NCBI GenBank assembly: GCA_964434165.1
Contig: CAYSUS010000015.1
Location: 1-64,000 of the forward strand
DNA from: CAYSUS01 sp964434165
GTDB lineage: Bacteria > Planctomycetota > Planctomycetia > Pirellulales > Thermoguttaceae
Reading direction: 5' to 3'
DNA: 64,000 bases
Under the pieces are notes generated by a model, which was not told the origin of the DNA, searched no databases, and worked only from the letters and a program-made list of their open reading frames with translations. A program made the translations under genes and the position numbers. Of this stretch, positions 51,601-59,714 are shown piece after piece (the stretch's first letter is position 1; each line of letters opens with the position of its first letter).

Positions 51601-51858
51601 CTTCGCAAACAGCGACGCGATCCACTCCTTCGTGAGCTTCTTGTCGGCGGGCACGGTGTGGCCGGCCGTGTCCTTCTTGTCGAACGGTCCGGCCATGGCC
51701 GCCGCGCCGCTTCCGGCCCCGGCCGAGGCGGCCAGCCCGGCCACCTTGATGAACGTGCGCCGGGGGATGGACGCGGGACAGCAGGAGGAGCCGGGCTCGC
51801 AGCAGGAGCCGGCGGGCACAGCGCGATCGGCGGACGCAGGGCTCTCGGGGCGTTTCAT
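48679..51858 (-). CDS. Tat-exported GH116/DUF608-type glycoside hydrolase with an inserted beta-sandwich domain
   Basis: 1059 residues. A Tat signal 'SIPRRTFIKVAG' starts near residue 29, unusual in sitting after a Cys-rich head ('CCEPGSSCCP'). An N-terminal GBA2-like beta domain (about 75-290) is interrupted by an extra module (about 295-430: 'LSDFEGEDYGRWKVEGEAFG' to 'GPWGHINVDQIEL') like the sandwich found beside GH32 enzymes. The alpha-toroid follows (about 560-960), with candidate nucleophile E714 in 'LIEGSQHNTYD' and acid/base D801 in 'CLSDQLFGQG'. Their 87-residue separation is shorter than in characterised GH116 enzymes, so residue roles are provisional. First gene of an operon with GH172. 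Confidence 0.88.
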   Translation of the reverse strand: MKRPESPASADRAVPAGSCCEPGSSCCPASIPRRTFIKVAGLAASAGAGSGAAAMAGPFDKKDTAGHTVPADKKLTKEWIASLFAKGDRTWYEGKDLETIGMPVGGLCAGQLYLAGDGTLACWQLSNERNFTGYGATNYEVGRKPEPGLKQGFALRVESEGKAAVRTLDGRGFPGVRFCGEYPIGLVEYDDKDFPVAASLEAFSPFIPLRATESALPATVLQFTLKNKTERPLDVSLAGWLENGVCAHSGQEMPCKRINEVLRRDGLTMVLGRAQSLPAPKTPRKPIVLSDFEGEDYGRWKVEGEAFGTGPAKGTLPGQQEVSGFSGKGLVNTFLRGDEPHGKLTSPELTIDRAWISFLIGGGKHPGKTCINLVVGGKTVRTAQGTNNEKLQWQNWDVRDLAGKQARIEILDAASGPWGHINVDQIELRDTPRSARGGPLEKQADYGTMGLALLDSGEEVFSSASLTGGPTAETVFSQQDGQADCEAAKPFGETLLGAVGKRVTLPAGEEAQVTFLVAWHFPNREERGQARGQFYAARFADAAEVASHVAEHFDRLASQTRLWHKTWYDSTLPHWLLDRLFSTASTLATGTCQWWSSGRFWAWEGVGCCHGTCTHVWNYEHSMARLFPELERSVRRMQDYDPEAGFVEETGMVRFRGEGWNMWAADGQAGTVLKAYREHLVSADDTFLKALWPRIKKALQFLIHEDRNGDGLIEGSQHNTYDINFYGPNTMVGSLYLAALRAGEEMARERGDKEFAKTCHEIFQSGQRLSLERLFDGEYFFQDVDLKKHPKAQYGHGCLSDQLFGQGWAHQVGLGYVYPKENVDATLQSIWKYNWAPDTGPHNRAHKPERWFARPGEAGLFTCTWPKTPYIPEGVRYKNEVWTGIEYQVAGNMAWEGHLTEALAMCRAVHDRYHPSKHNPWNEIECGDHYARGMASHGVFLGLCGFEYHGPKGHLGFAPRITPEDFRAAFTAAEGWGTIAQKREKGRQEERIEVRWGRLKLSSLAFELPDGATMKEASVEIGGKAVAAEAKQEQKRVAVELKQPLLVGENGTVVVTIAT

Positions 51859-52107
51859 CGGCTAGGTCCTCGGAGGTGGGCGTGGAGGGAAGCAGGCCGC
51901 GATACCGGTTTGCCTTGCCCCGCGCGAGGGGCGACGCGCCCTCGATTGTATCCGCGGCGCGGGGCGGTTCAACGGCGGCTCCGTCCGAGCCCCGAATGGA
52001 CTCTGAATCCGAGGGGACGAGGGTGCCTGGCCAGCCCGATCCCTTGCGCGGCGTGCCGGGCGAAGCTGTCGTCCGGGCACCCGCATCGATGCGCGAAGGT
52101 CTTCGCA

Positions 52108-52746
52108 CTACGCGCGCGGCACGGCCCGCCGCCGCCAAGCGTAGCCGCCCAGGCAGAGGAGCACGCCGGACCACACCAGCCACGTGGCGGGCTCGGGGGT
52201 CGGGGGGTGCTGGGACGGGTTCGACTGCGCAACGGCCGTGGCGTTGACCTGGTTGAACTCGACCTTCGCCGTTCCCGTGAAGTACGTGTCGTGGCGGCTG
52301 TCCGGGAAGTTCGGCATCAGCCCGCCGTCAAGCCCGAACGACTGCACGCCCAGGTAGTCCGTCGAGAGGAAGAGCTGATAGGACGTGCCCGGAGGCGGCT
52401 GGAGCTGGGCGACGTGGGTTTGGAACTCGTCGATCACGGCCTGGACCGGATCGCCCAGATCGACCAGGCTGGTCGTAAGGAAATCCAGGTCCGTCATCGT
52501 GCCGTGCGACGCCGTCAGGCCGCTCAAGTGCGGGTCCATCGCGGTCTCCACCGCGGCGGCCAGGTCCGCGCTCATGCAGGTCGCCGCGGCGTAGGCCGCC
52601 AGGTCGGCGGGCGAACCTACCACGTCCAGCGTGCCAAAGGCCACGCTCGTATTGACGACCACGTGCTGGTAGAGGAGGTCCCGATCGGGACAGAAACCCA
52701 GCGCCGTACTGCCGACCGCCAGACAGGTAGCAAGAAACGCGCTCAT
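52108..52746 (-). CDS. PEP-CTERM protein, unknown body
   Basis: 212 residues. A short hydrophobic N-terminus acts as a signal peptide. The C-terminus is a full PEP-CTERM tripartite signal: 'PEPATW' (about residue 184), hydrophobic helix 'LVWSGVLLCLGGYAW' and basic 'RRRAVPR', so it should be sorted and cleaved by an exosortase and fixed at the surface. The body, with 'GTAKVEFNQVNATAVAQSNPS', has no recognised family. No exosortase gene is in the window. It lies upstream of the GH116 gene on the same strand. Confidence 0.8.
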   Translation of the reverse strand: MSAFLATCLAVGSTALGFCPDRDLLYQHVVVNTSVAFGTLDVVGSPADLAAYAAATCMSADLAAAVETAMDPHLSGLTASHGTMTDLDFLTTSLVDLGDPVQAVIDEFQTHVAQLQPPPGTSYQLFLSTDYLGVQSFGLDGGLMPNFPDSRHDTYFTGTAKVEFNQVNATAVAQSNPSQHPPTPEPATWLVWSGVLLCLGGYAWRRRAVPRA

Positions 52747-52990
52747 GAAAGGACCCTCCCGGATGCGAACCTCAAGATGCCTTGCCCTTCCTGGAAAATG
52801 CGCCGCTCAGCGTAGCAGGACCACCGGGCGCGTCAACTATCCCCCCGCCTGAGGGAATCGGCTTGGCCTCGACATGGCGAATCGGCCCCTGGACGAGTTG
52901 CGGGCCTGGAGGCTCAAATAGTCGCAGCCGCTCCGCGGCGCGGCGAAGCAGGGCACACGGTTTCCCGTCTGGCACTTGGGGGTCTCGGCC

Positions 52991-54415
52991 ATGATCGCGC
53001 GTCGGATCGTCCTCGCCATCGCTGCCTGGCACTTCCTCGTCGCGGCGCATGCCGCCGCAGGCCGGCCGGCCGACCCGTCCGGCCGCATCCAGCCCTGGTC
53101 CGGGAACCCGCGCTACTGGCAATACCAGGGCAGGCCCGTGCTGCTGTTGGGCGGAAGCCAGGACGACAATTTGTTCCAGATCCCCGACCTCCGGGAGCAT
53201 CTCGACGCGATGGCCCGGGCCGGGGCCAACTACATCCGCAACACGATGAGCGACCGCCGCGACAAGGGACACGAGGTTTATCCCTTCAAACGGCTCGCCA
53301 GCGGCAAGTACGACCTCAACCAGTGGAACGACGCCTACTGGCGGCGACTGGAGAACATGCTCCGCTGGACGCACCAGCGCCGGATCATCGTGCAGATCGA
53401 GGTCTGGGACCGCTTCGATTACTCGCGCGACCACTGGGAGCCCCACCCCTACAACCCGGCGAACAACGTCAATTACACGCACAAGGAGTCGGGGCTGGCC
53501 GCGCGCTATCCCGACCACCCGGGGCGCAACCGCCAGCCGTTCTTCTTCACCACGCCCGGGCAGCGGAACAACCAGGTCGTGCTGCCCTTCCAGCAGCGGC
53601 AGGTGGAGAAGATGCTCTCCTGCGCGCTCCGGTACGATCACGTGCTCTACTGCATCGACAACGAGACGTCGGGCGAGGAGGCGTGGGGCGCGTACTGGGC
53701 CGAGCTCATCCGCCGGCGCGCGGCCGAGCAGGGGAAGCGGGTCTGTCTGACGGAGATGTGGGACGCCTGGGACCTGAAGTCCGAGGAGCACAAGCGCACG
53801 CTCGACTACCCGGAGCGCTACCAGTTCGCCGACGTCTCGCAGAACAACCACCAGAAGGGTCAGCGGCACTGGGACAACTTCCAGTGGGTGCGGGCGTACG
53901 TGGCCAAGAAGCCGCGGCCCCTGAACACGGTGAAGACCTACGGGGCCGACGGAGGCCGGTTCGGCGACGACCGCGACGGGCTGGAGCGGTGGTGGCGGCA
54001 CGTGATCGGCGGGGCGGCCGCGGCGCGGTTCCACCGGCCCGACTCGGGACTGGGGTTTTCAGAGGCAGCGGCCGCCTCGATCCGCGCCGCGCGCAAGCTG
54101 GAGTCGATCGTCAGGCTGTGGGACGTGGAGCCGGCCAACGCGCTGCTCACGGAGCGCGCGGACAACGAGGCCTACCTGGCCGCCCGGCCGGGCCAGGCCT
54201 ACGTGCTCTACTTCCCGGACGGCGGCTCTGTTGGACTGGACCTCAAGCGGATCAAGGGTGAGTTTGAGGTGCGGTGGATCGACGTGGGCCGCGGCGAGTG
54301 GAGCAAGCGCGAGCGCCTCGAGGCCGGCGGCGTGGCGACCATCGACGCCCCGGCGAAAGGCCACTGGGTCGCGGCCATCGCGCGCCCGCCCGGCGACCCG
54401 CCCGAGGCCGACTGA
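52991..54415 (+). CDS. Secreted TIM-barrel glycoside hydrolase (GH140/DUF4038-like)
   Basis: 474 residues from the ATG at 52991; an upstream TTG would add five residues. Signal peptide to about residue 23 ('HAAA'). Residues 38-380 resemble cellulase-like (DUF4038) barrels: 'GNPRYWQYQGRPVLLLGGSQDDNLFQIPDLREHLDAMARAGANYIRN' and, near residue 223, 'LYCIDNETSGEEAWGAYW', whose Glu is a candidate acid/base. The C-terminal beta domain (about 400-474) resembles the small module following such barrels. GH140 acts on apiose linkages; other substrates are possible. No nearby transport genes. Confidence 0.75.
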   Translation: MIARRIVLAIAAWHFLVAAHAAAGRPADPSGRIQPWSGNPRYWQYQGRPVLLLGGSQDDNLFQIPDLREHLDAMARAGANYIRNTMSDRRDKGHEVYPFKRLASGKYDLNQWNDAYWRRLENMLRWTHQRRIIVQIEVWDRFDYSRDHWEPHPYNPANNVNYTHKESGLAARYPDHPGRNRQPFFFTTPGQRNNQVVLPFQQRQVEKMLSCALRYDHVLYCIDNETSGEEAWGAYWAELIRRRAAEQGKRVCLTEMWDAWDLKSEEHKRTLDYPERYQFADVSQNNHQKGQRHWDNFQWVRAYVAKKPRPLNTVKTYGADGGRFGDDRDGLERWWRHVIGGAAAARFHRPDSGLGFSEAAAASIRAARKLESIVRLWDVEPANALLTERADNEAYLAARPGQAYVLYFPDGGSVGLDLKRIKGEFEVRWIDVGRGEWSKRERLEAGGVATIDAPAKGHWVAAIARPPGDPPEAD

Positions 54416-54916
54416 CCGGAGAGCACAGCCCGGTGGATGGGGTGCTTCGACTGGTTTTCCGGGGTTGGGGGAGAAGACCCCAGAGGCACGGAGGGCACCG
54501 CGGCGGGGCAGGCGGCGCGGGCTGCTTGCCGGCCCGTGTGGTCTTGGGTGTCGGAAGCCTTTCGTCGGGCCTTGGTGCCCTCCCGGCCGGCATGGACCTC
54601 GACACGACCATGGCCCCCAGAAGGTACCCGGGCAAACAAGCTGCCCGTGGCATCCGGCCGTTTCTTCACCAGCCCGGTGATCTTCGATCGCAATTTCGGC
54701 GGTGCGCAGATCGCAGCCTTCGTCAACGCATGCCACGCCGTCGAACGACTCGTTCCCCAGTGCCCGCAATTGGTGGATCCCGCGGCGGCCTTCGCGAAAG
54801 GGGACGGTCGTCGCCGCCTGCCTCGCGGCGTAGAATGGAGCGACAAGCGCGGGCCGCCGAGGTCGCGGCCGCGTCCGTCGTCACGCAGCGGGACCGTCCA
54901 ACACCACGACCGAACG
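54416..54916. other. Intergenic region, no gene
   Basis: 501 bases between two plus-strand genes. Open frames in both directions have no protein-like composition. No promoter or repeat could be confidently picked out. Confidence 0.5.
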
Positions 54917-55639
54917 ATGCTGGACTGGGCCCTCCTCTTCGTCGCGATCCTCCTCATCCTGGGCGCTCTGGCGGTCTCGCGCCTGGCGACGCCGCGCAAC
55001 CTGGTCACGTATCACTTCCACCGCGGGGTCGGGGCGATGACGGCGCAGGATTACCCGCGCGCCGTGGAGTCGTTCAGCAGGGCCATCGCGCTGGATCCCG
55101 ACCTGCCCGAAGCCCTTTACAACCGGGGCTTCGTCTATACCGAGATGCATCGTTGGAAGGAGGCGATCGCCGATCTCACCGAGGCCATCCGGTGCGCCCC
55201 GGAGCTGGCCAGAGCGTTCAGCGTCCGGGGGCTGGCCCGTGCCAAGCTCCGCCAGTTCGACGACGCCCTCGCCGACGGCAACAAGTCCGTGGAGCTGGAC
55301 CCGAACGACGCGGGCAACCACGGCAACCGGGGACGCGTGCATCTGGAGCGGGGAGCGCTGGAACAGGCCGTCGCCGACTCGACCCGGGCGATCGAGATCG
55401 ATCCAGGCCTGGCGCCGGCATTCCTGAATCGCGCGCTCGCGCAGTTCCAGAGGGCCCGGTTCCGCGAAGTGATCGCCGATTGCTCGCGGGCGATCGAGCT
55501 GCGTCCGCACGATCCTGTCGCTCTCGACCTGCGCGCGGCGGCGCGGCGCCGGCTCGGCCAGCATGCCGAGGCCGGCCAGGACGAGGAGCGGGTATTTCAA
55601 CTCAGCTTCGCTCAGCAACCACGAAGGAGAAGTTCTTGA
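54917..55639 (+). CDS. TPR-repeat membrane protein
   Basis: 240 residues from the ATG at 54917. One N-terminal membrane helix (about 4-22) and then five tetratricopeptide repeats: 'YHFHRGVGAMTAQDYPRAVESFSRAIALDPDLPEALYNRGFVYTEMHRWKEAIADLTEAI', continuing in 34-residue steps with the Trp/Leu/Gly/Tyr/Ala/Phe pattern to about 220. It is probably a protein-interaction scaffold anchored in the inner membrane with the repeats outside or inside. Its TGA overlaps the TTG start of the next gene (TTGA), so the two are translationally coupled. Confidence 0.85.
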   Translation: MLDWALLFVAILLILGALAVSRLATPRNLVTYHFHRGVGAMTAQDYPRAVESFSRAIALDPDLPEALYNRGFVYTEMHRWKEAIADLTEAIRCAPELARAFSVRGLARAKLRQFDDALADGNKSVELDPNDAGNHGNRGRVHLERGALEQAVADSTRAIEIDPGLAPAFLNRALAQFQRARFREVIADCSRAIELRPHDPVALDLRAAARRRLGQHAEAGQDEERVFQLSFAQQPRRRSS

Positions 55640-56073
55640 ACCCCGACGACGCGGGATCGCATGCGCAGATTGCGGAGGTCCTGGAGCAGTGCGACAGCGC
55701 GCTGCGCGCGAAGGATCTCGACGCCCTGGGCGAATGCTACGCGCAGGACGCGACGGTGTTCGACGTGGGCACGCAGCTCTCCGGGTACGACGGCCTCCGC
55801 GCCGTGTGGGAGGCCTGCTTCCCGTACTTCCCGAACCCCATCGGCTGCGAGCGCAGGGACATGCGACTGGAGGTACGGGCCGACGTGGCCGTGGCCTCCT
55901 TCCTGTCGCGCATGCGGGGCATGGATTCGGACCACCCCTCCGCCCGATCGTGGCTGCGCACGACGGTCTGCCTGCGCAGGACCGAGGGGCGGTGGCGGAT
56001 CTTCCACGAGCACTCGTCCCTCCCGGTCGATTGCGGCGCCGAGAAGCCGGCGTACATCCTGGATGAATCCTGA
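55636..56073 (+). CDS. SnoaL-like (DUF4440-type) protein with TTG start
   Basis: 145 residues starting at a TTG that overlaps the TPR gene's stop by four bases, with AAGGAGA five bases upstream. 'IAEVLEQCDSALRAKDLDALGECYAQDATVFDVGTQLSGYDGLRAVWEACF' and 'VAVASFLSRMRGMDSDHPSARSWLRTTVCLRRTEGRWRIFHEHSS' are the two halves of an SnoaL/NTF2-like fold, the second with the conserved 'R.T..L.R..G.W.I.HEH'. The function of these stand-alone domains is unknown; binding of small hydrophobic molecules is typical. Cytoplasmic. Confidence 0.85.
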   Translation: MNPDDAGSHAQIAEVLEQCDSALRAKDLDALGECYAQDATVFDVGTQLSGYDGLRAVWEACFPYFPNPIGCERRDMRLEVRADVAVASFLSRMRGMDSDHPSARSWLRTTVCLRRTEGRWRIFHEHSSLPVDCGAEKPAYILDES

Positions 56074-56257
56074 CTGCGCGTGCCGATGCGAGTGGCGCCG
56101 CCGATTGCTCCAGCCGCATCCCGCACGGTCCGCTGCCAGGAGGACAACTGGTTGACAACCGCGGGCCGTCCGCATACGCTAGCCGCGGACTGAGGTTTCC
56201 GCGCACGGGCTTGGTTCCTGCGCCCATTTCTGTGGACACCGGAAGCGGAATTCACCC

Positions 56258-59200
56258 ATGCGCTCTGTTGCCGCCAAGCGTCGTCGTCCCGTTCAATTCT
56301 CCTTCTTGCTTGCCGCGGCGACCGTGCTCGTCGCCCTGGCCCAGGCCGAGAGGGCTCGCGCAGTCAGCGAGTGGAGCAACGCGAGCGGCTCCTGGTTCGA
56401 CGCCGAGAAGTGGGACGGTGCCGTTCCGTCGTCGACCTCCTTCACGAACATCCTCCGCGGCACGGTCCAGATCGACTCGGAGGTGCTCTTGGATCCCGAT
56501 CCACCTCCCCGGTATGCCGAGTCCCACGTTCTGAGAATCGGCGAGGAGGCGTCGGCCGCCGTGGAGTTCCTCTACAGCCCCCTCGACTTCCCCGGTCCGG
56601 CCGAGGGTTTCCTCACCTGCCAGCAGATCCAGGCAGGGGGCGACGCCCCCGGGACGCTCTCGATCGAGGGGCCGGGTCTGACGGGCATAGAATCGGGGCC
56701 GATCGCCTCGACCACGAGCCTCCTACTCGGCCTCGGCGCGCGCGGCGAGGTCCGCGTCACGGGTGCCTATTTCCACGCGGGAGACGCCTTCCTGGGAATG
56801 GACCCGAATTTCGACTCCACCGGGGCGGTCTCCAACGCCTTCGTGACCGTGGACGGGCGCGGTGCCTACGAGGGCAAGAATATGGAGTTGGGGTATAACA
56901 GCCCGGCCGAGTTTGTGCTCCGCGGGCAGTCGGCGATGATCAACGCCAACACCTACATCGGCGGCTGGCCCGACTCCCGCGGCCAGATGACGATCGAGGG
57001 CGCGTCGACGGCCGACCTAGGCAACCTCCACGTAGGCGGACAGGGCGACGGTTGGCTCACAATCCGTGAAGGTTCTTACGTGGTGACCGACAAGATCTAC
57101 GTGGCGAAGGGGCCGCTGGTCTCCGAGTACGATTCCGCGCGTGGCATGCTCCGCGTCGAATCCGGCGCCGAGCTGCACAACGACACGTTCATCCGCATCG
57201 CGTCGCCCGAGGCGGCGGGCGGAGACCTTTGGATCACCGACGGCGGCCGGGTCACCACCCAAGAGTGCACGATCGGCGACGGCCCTGCCGTTGAGTTTGG
57301 CGACAACTCGGCGTTCGCCGGTCTCACAACCGGCCAACTGGAGGTCGAGGACCATCTGACGATCGCCTACGCCAACGACGATACCTGGGTGCTGGCGAGT
57401 ACCAACTCATTCGTCTCCGCCGGGCGCTGCGACGTGGGATACCTGCCGGGATCGAAGGGCAAGGTGCAGCTTCTTGACAGCACGGAACTCCGAGTTGAGG
57501 GCGAGATGGTCGTCGGCCGCTCCGGCGAAGCGGAGGTCTCCTTGCTGGGGCAGGGCCACGTCTCCGCACATTCGTGCACGCTCGCCAGGGAGGTCGGGAG
57601 CCTCGGAGAGCTGAGACTCGACATGAGCTCGACTTCGTTCTTCCAGGGCGACCTGACCGTGGGCGGTTCTGGCCTCGGTGGCCTGATCGTTGGCGATACG
57701 TACGACCGCGACGACCAGCTCTTCGATTTCTCCCGCGTCGACGCCGCCAACCTGCGGCTCGGCGTGGAGGAGGGGAGCCAGGGGGCCGTCGTCGTCTCCG
57801 GCGGCTCGCAGTTGCACGCGACTGAAGCCATCGAGGTGAGCATCGACGCCGGTTCGTCGCCCGATCCCTGGTTCCACTTCGACGACGGCACCCCGCTGTT
57901 CCGATCGCAGTTGACCGTGCGCGACGAAGGCTCTTCCGTGGTCTGCCGGGAACTCTCGGTCGCGCTGAACGAGACGGCCGACGGGGTCGTCGAGGTGCTC
58001 ATCGGGGCCGAGCTCATCGTCGAGCAGCGGCTCGAAGTGGGCGGCTACGGCGCCGGCTTGCTTCGCTGCGAGGGCGGACAGGTCACCGCGCACGAAGCCA
58101 CCGTCGCGGTCTTCAGCGGCTCGGCCGCCGCCATCGAGATGGACGGAGGGCTGTTTCACGTTCCCTCGGACGGCGAGTTGCTGGTCGGCTCGGGCGGTGC
58201 CGGGGAACTCACCGCGCGAGGCGGGGCCGTGGTCCGCGCCGGCAGAGCCACACTCGGCGCGCTACCCGACGCCGAGGGCAGCATCCTGCTCGAGGAGGCG
58301 GCGCGGCTCGAGGTGGCCAGTCGTCTGGTGGTGGCCGAAGGCGCGGAAGGGGACGGGGATACCGTGTCCGGCGGCTTCCTCGCGGCCACGCAGTCCTCTC
58401 ACGTAGAGGCCCCCAGTTGCGTGATCGGGGATCAGGCCGGCTCGTTCGGCAATGCTGTGATCGAGGGGGGATCTCAACTCTACACGGACCGGCTCGTCGT
58501 CGGGCGCGCGGGACGCGGGGAGCTGCTTCTCCGGGGGGGGCATGCGGGCTTCGGGACGATGCCCACCTTCGCGGGCGCCGAAGAGTGCGTGATCGGCGAG
58601 ACCGAAGACGGGACCGGTCTCGTGTGGGTCCAAGACGGTTCGACGCTCGACGCGAACAGCCTGGTGGTCGGGCAGTCGCAGGGCGGCGGGGCGCTGTGGG
58701 TCTCGCAGGATTCCGAGGTGTGGGCCGGGCACTTGATCGTAGGGAACCACGCGGGCCCGTCGTTCAACCTGGTTCGCGTCATGGATTCCGCCGACCTCGT
58801 TGTGGACAGCGACGTGGAGATCGGCGTGGTCGCCCGCGGCGCCCTGGGGGTCGAAGCGCCGGGCGGCTCGCTCCACGGCAAGGGCGACGCCTATCTGGGG
58901 ATGTACGAGGGAGCCGATGGCCGGCTGATCGTCAAGCACTCGGCCGAGGCCCTGATCGAGGGCGACCTCTTGGTCGGCGGCACGCGGAGCCAGGGCGGCG
59001 GCCAGGGGACGGTGTACGTGTACGACCTGGCCACGCTCGAGGTCCAGGGCCGGCTCCACGTCTGGCCCGGCAGCGCGCTGCACTTGCGGAGCTTCGACGG
59101 ATCGTACGGCGACGGGATCGTCCGCGCCGGCGGCGGCGTGGACATCGACGGTACGCTGACCGGGTCCGGCGCGATCAACGGCGATCTGGTGGTGAGCGGG

Positions 59201-59653
59201 AAGATCATCCCGGGCACCTCTCCGGGCACGCTCCGCATCGAGGGCGATTACACGCAGTCTGCTTCAGGCATCCTGGAGGTCGAAGTCGCGTCGAGCAGCC
59301 TCTTCGACGTGCTCGATATCGGCGGGGATGCCACGCTCGGCGGGACGCTTCTGGTGCAATTCCTGCCCCAGTACGTGCCGGAGCCAGGGGACGTGTTCGC
59401 TTTCCTCGCGGTGGAAGGAGACCTCTACGGCCAGTTCGATCACGTCGAGCTGGTGGGGCTCGAGCCGGGCGGCTTGCAGGTCCGGGTCTCGCCGACGGGC
59501 CGGGTCGCGCTGTTCGGCGTGCCGGAGCCTTCGGCCTGGCTCCTGGCCCTCCTTGGCATGCCGGCCATTTTGGGGTTGCTGCGACGCTCTGCAGCGAAGC
59601 GCGCAAGGTCGAGAGTCTTTTCTCCAGCGGGTTCTTCCATGCGGCGGGAGTAG
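56258..59653 (+). CDS. Very long PEP-CTERM beta-repeat surface protein
   Basis: 1131 residues from the ATG at 56258. Signal peptide to about residue 36 ('ARAVS'). The body has dozens of degenerate beta-rich units with Gly-X motifs such as 'LIVGDTYDRDD', 'ELLVGSGGAGELTARGGAVVRAG', 'VVGRAGRGELLLRGG' and 'VVGQSQGGGALWVSQDS', giving a beta-helix-like look akin to autotransporter passenger or 'T5SS/PEP-CTERM-associated' repeats. 'GNALDIDGTLTGSGAINGDLVVSGKIIPGTSPGTLRIEGDYTQ' ends the repeats. The C-terminus is a PEP-CTERM signal ('VPEPSAWLLALLG...') with a longer-than-usual Arg/Ser tail. Function: surface or matrix structure. Confidence 0.88.
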   Translation: MRSVAAKRRRPVQFSFLLAAATVLVALAQAERARAVSEWSNASGSWFDAEKWDGAVPSSTSFTNILRGTVQIDSEVLLDPDPPPRYAESHVLRIGEEASAAVEFLYSPLDFPGPAEGFLTCQQIQAGGDAPGTLSIEGPGLTGIESGPIASTTSLLLGLGARGEVRVTGAYFHAGDAFLGMDPNFDSTGAVSNAFVTVDGRGAYEGKNMELGYNSPAEFVLRGQSAMINANTYIGGWPDSRGQMTIEGASTADLGNLHVGGQGDGWLTIREGSYVVTDKIYVAKGPLVSEYDSARGMLRVESGAELHNDTFIRIASPEAAGGDLWITDGGRVTTQECTIGDGPAVEFGDNSAFAGLTTGQLEVEDHLTIAYANDDTWVLASTNSFVSAGRCDVGYLPGSKGKVQLLDSTELRVEGEMVVGRSGEAEVSLLGQGHVSAHSCTLAREVGSLGELRLDMSSTSFFQGDLTVGGSGLGGLIVGDTYDRDDQLFDFSRVDAANLRLGVEEGSQGAVVVSGGSQLHATEAIEVSIDAGSSPDPWFHFDDGTPLFRSQLTVRDEGSSVVCRELSVALNETADGVVEVLIGAELIVEQRLEVGGYGAGLLRCEGGQVTAHEATVAVFSGSAAAIEMDGGLFHVPSDGELLVGSGGAGELTARGGAVVRAGRATLGALPDAEGSILLEEAARLEVASRLVVAEGAEGDGDTVSGGFLAATQSSHVEAPSCVIGDQAGSFGNAVIEGGSQLYTDRLVVGRAGRGELLLRGGHAGFGTMPTFAGAEECVIGETEDGTGLVWVQDGSTLDANSLVVGQSQGGGALWVSQDSEVWAGHLIVGNHAGPSFNLVRVMDSADLVVDSDVEIGVVARGALGVEAPGGSLHGKGDAYLGMYEGADGRLIVKHSAEALIEGDLLVGGTRSQGGGQGTVYVYDLATLEVQGRLHVWPGSALHLRSFDGSYGDGIVRAGGGVDIDGTLTGSGAINGDLVVSGKIIPGTSPGTLRIEGDYTQSASGILEVEVASSSLFDVLDIGGDATLGGTLLVQFLPQYVPEPGDVFAFLAVEGDLYGQFDHVELVGLEPGGLQVRVSPTGRVALFGVPEPSAWLLALLGMPAILGLLRRSAAKRARSRVFSPAGSSMRRE

Positions 59654-59714
59654 CGGCGAGAATAGGCCCCCGACGCTTTCCCTCCAACCACCTCCAACTC
59701 CCTCAAGGTGCCCC

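Noticed and set aside
48619..52815. 1398-codon plus-strand open frame across the GH116 gene
   Set aside because: Antisense to a clear glycoside hydrolase and lacking any recognisable motif; codon-bias shadow.
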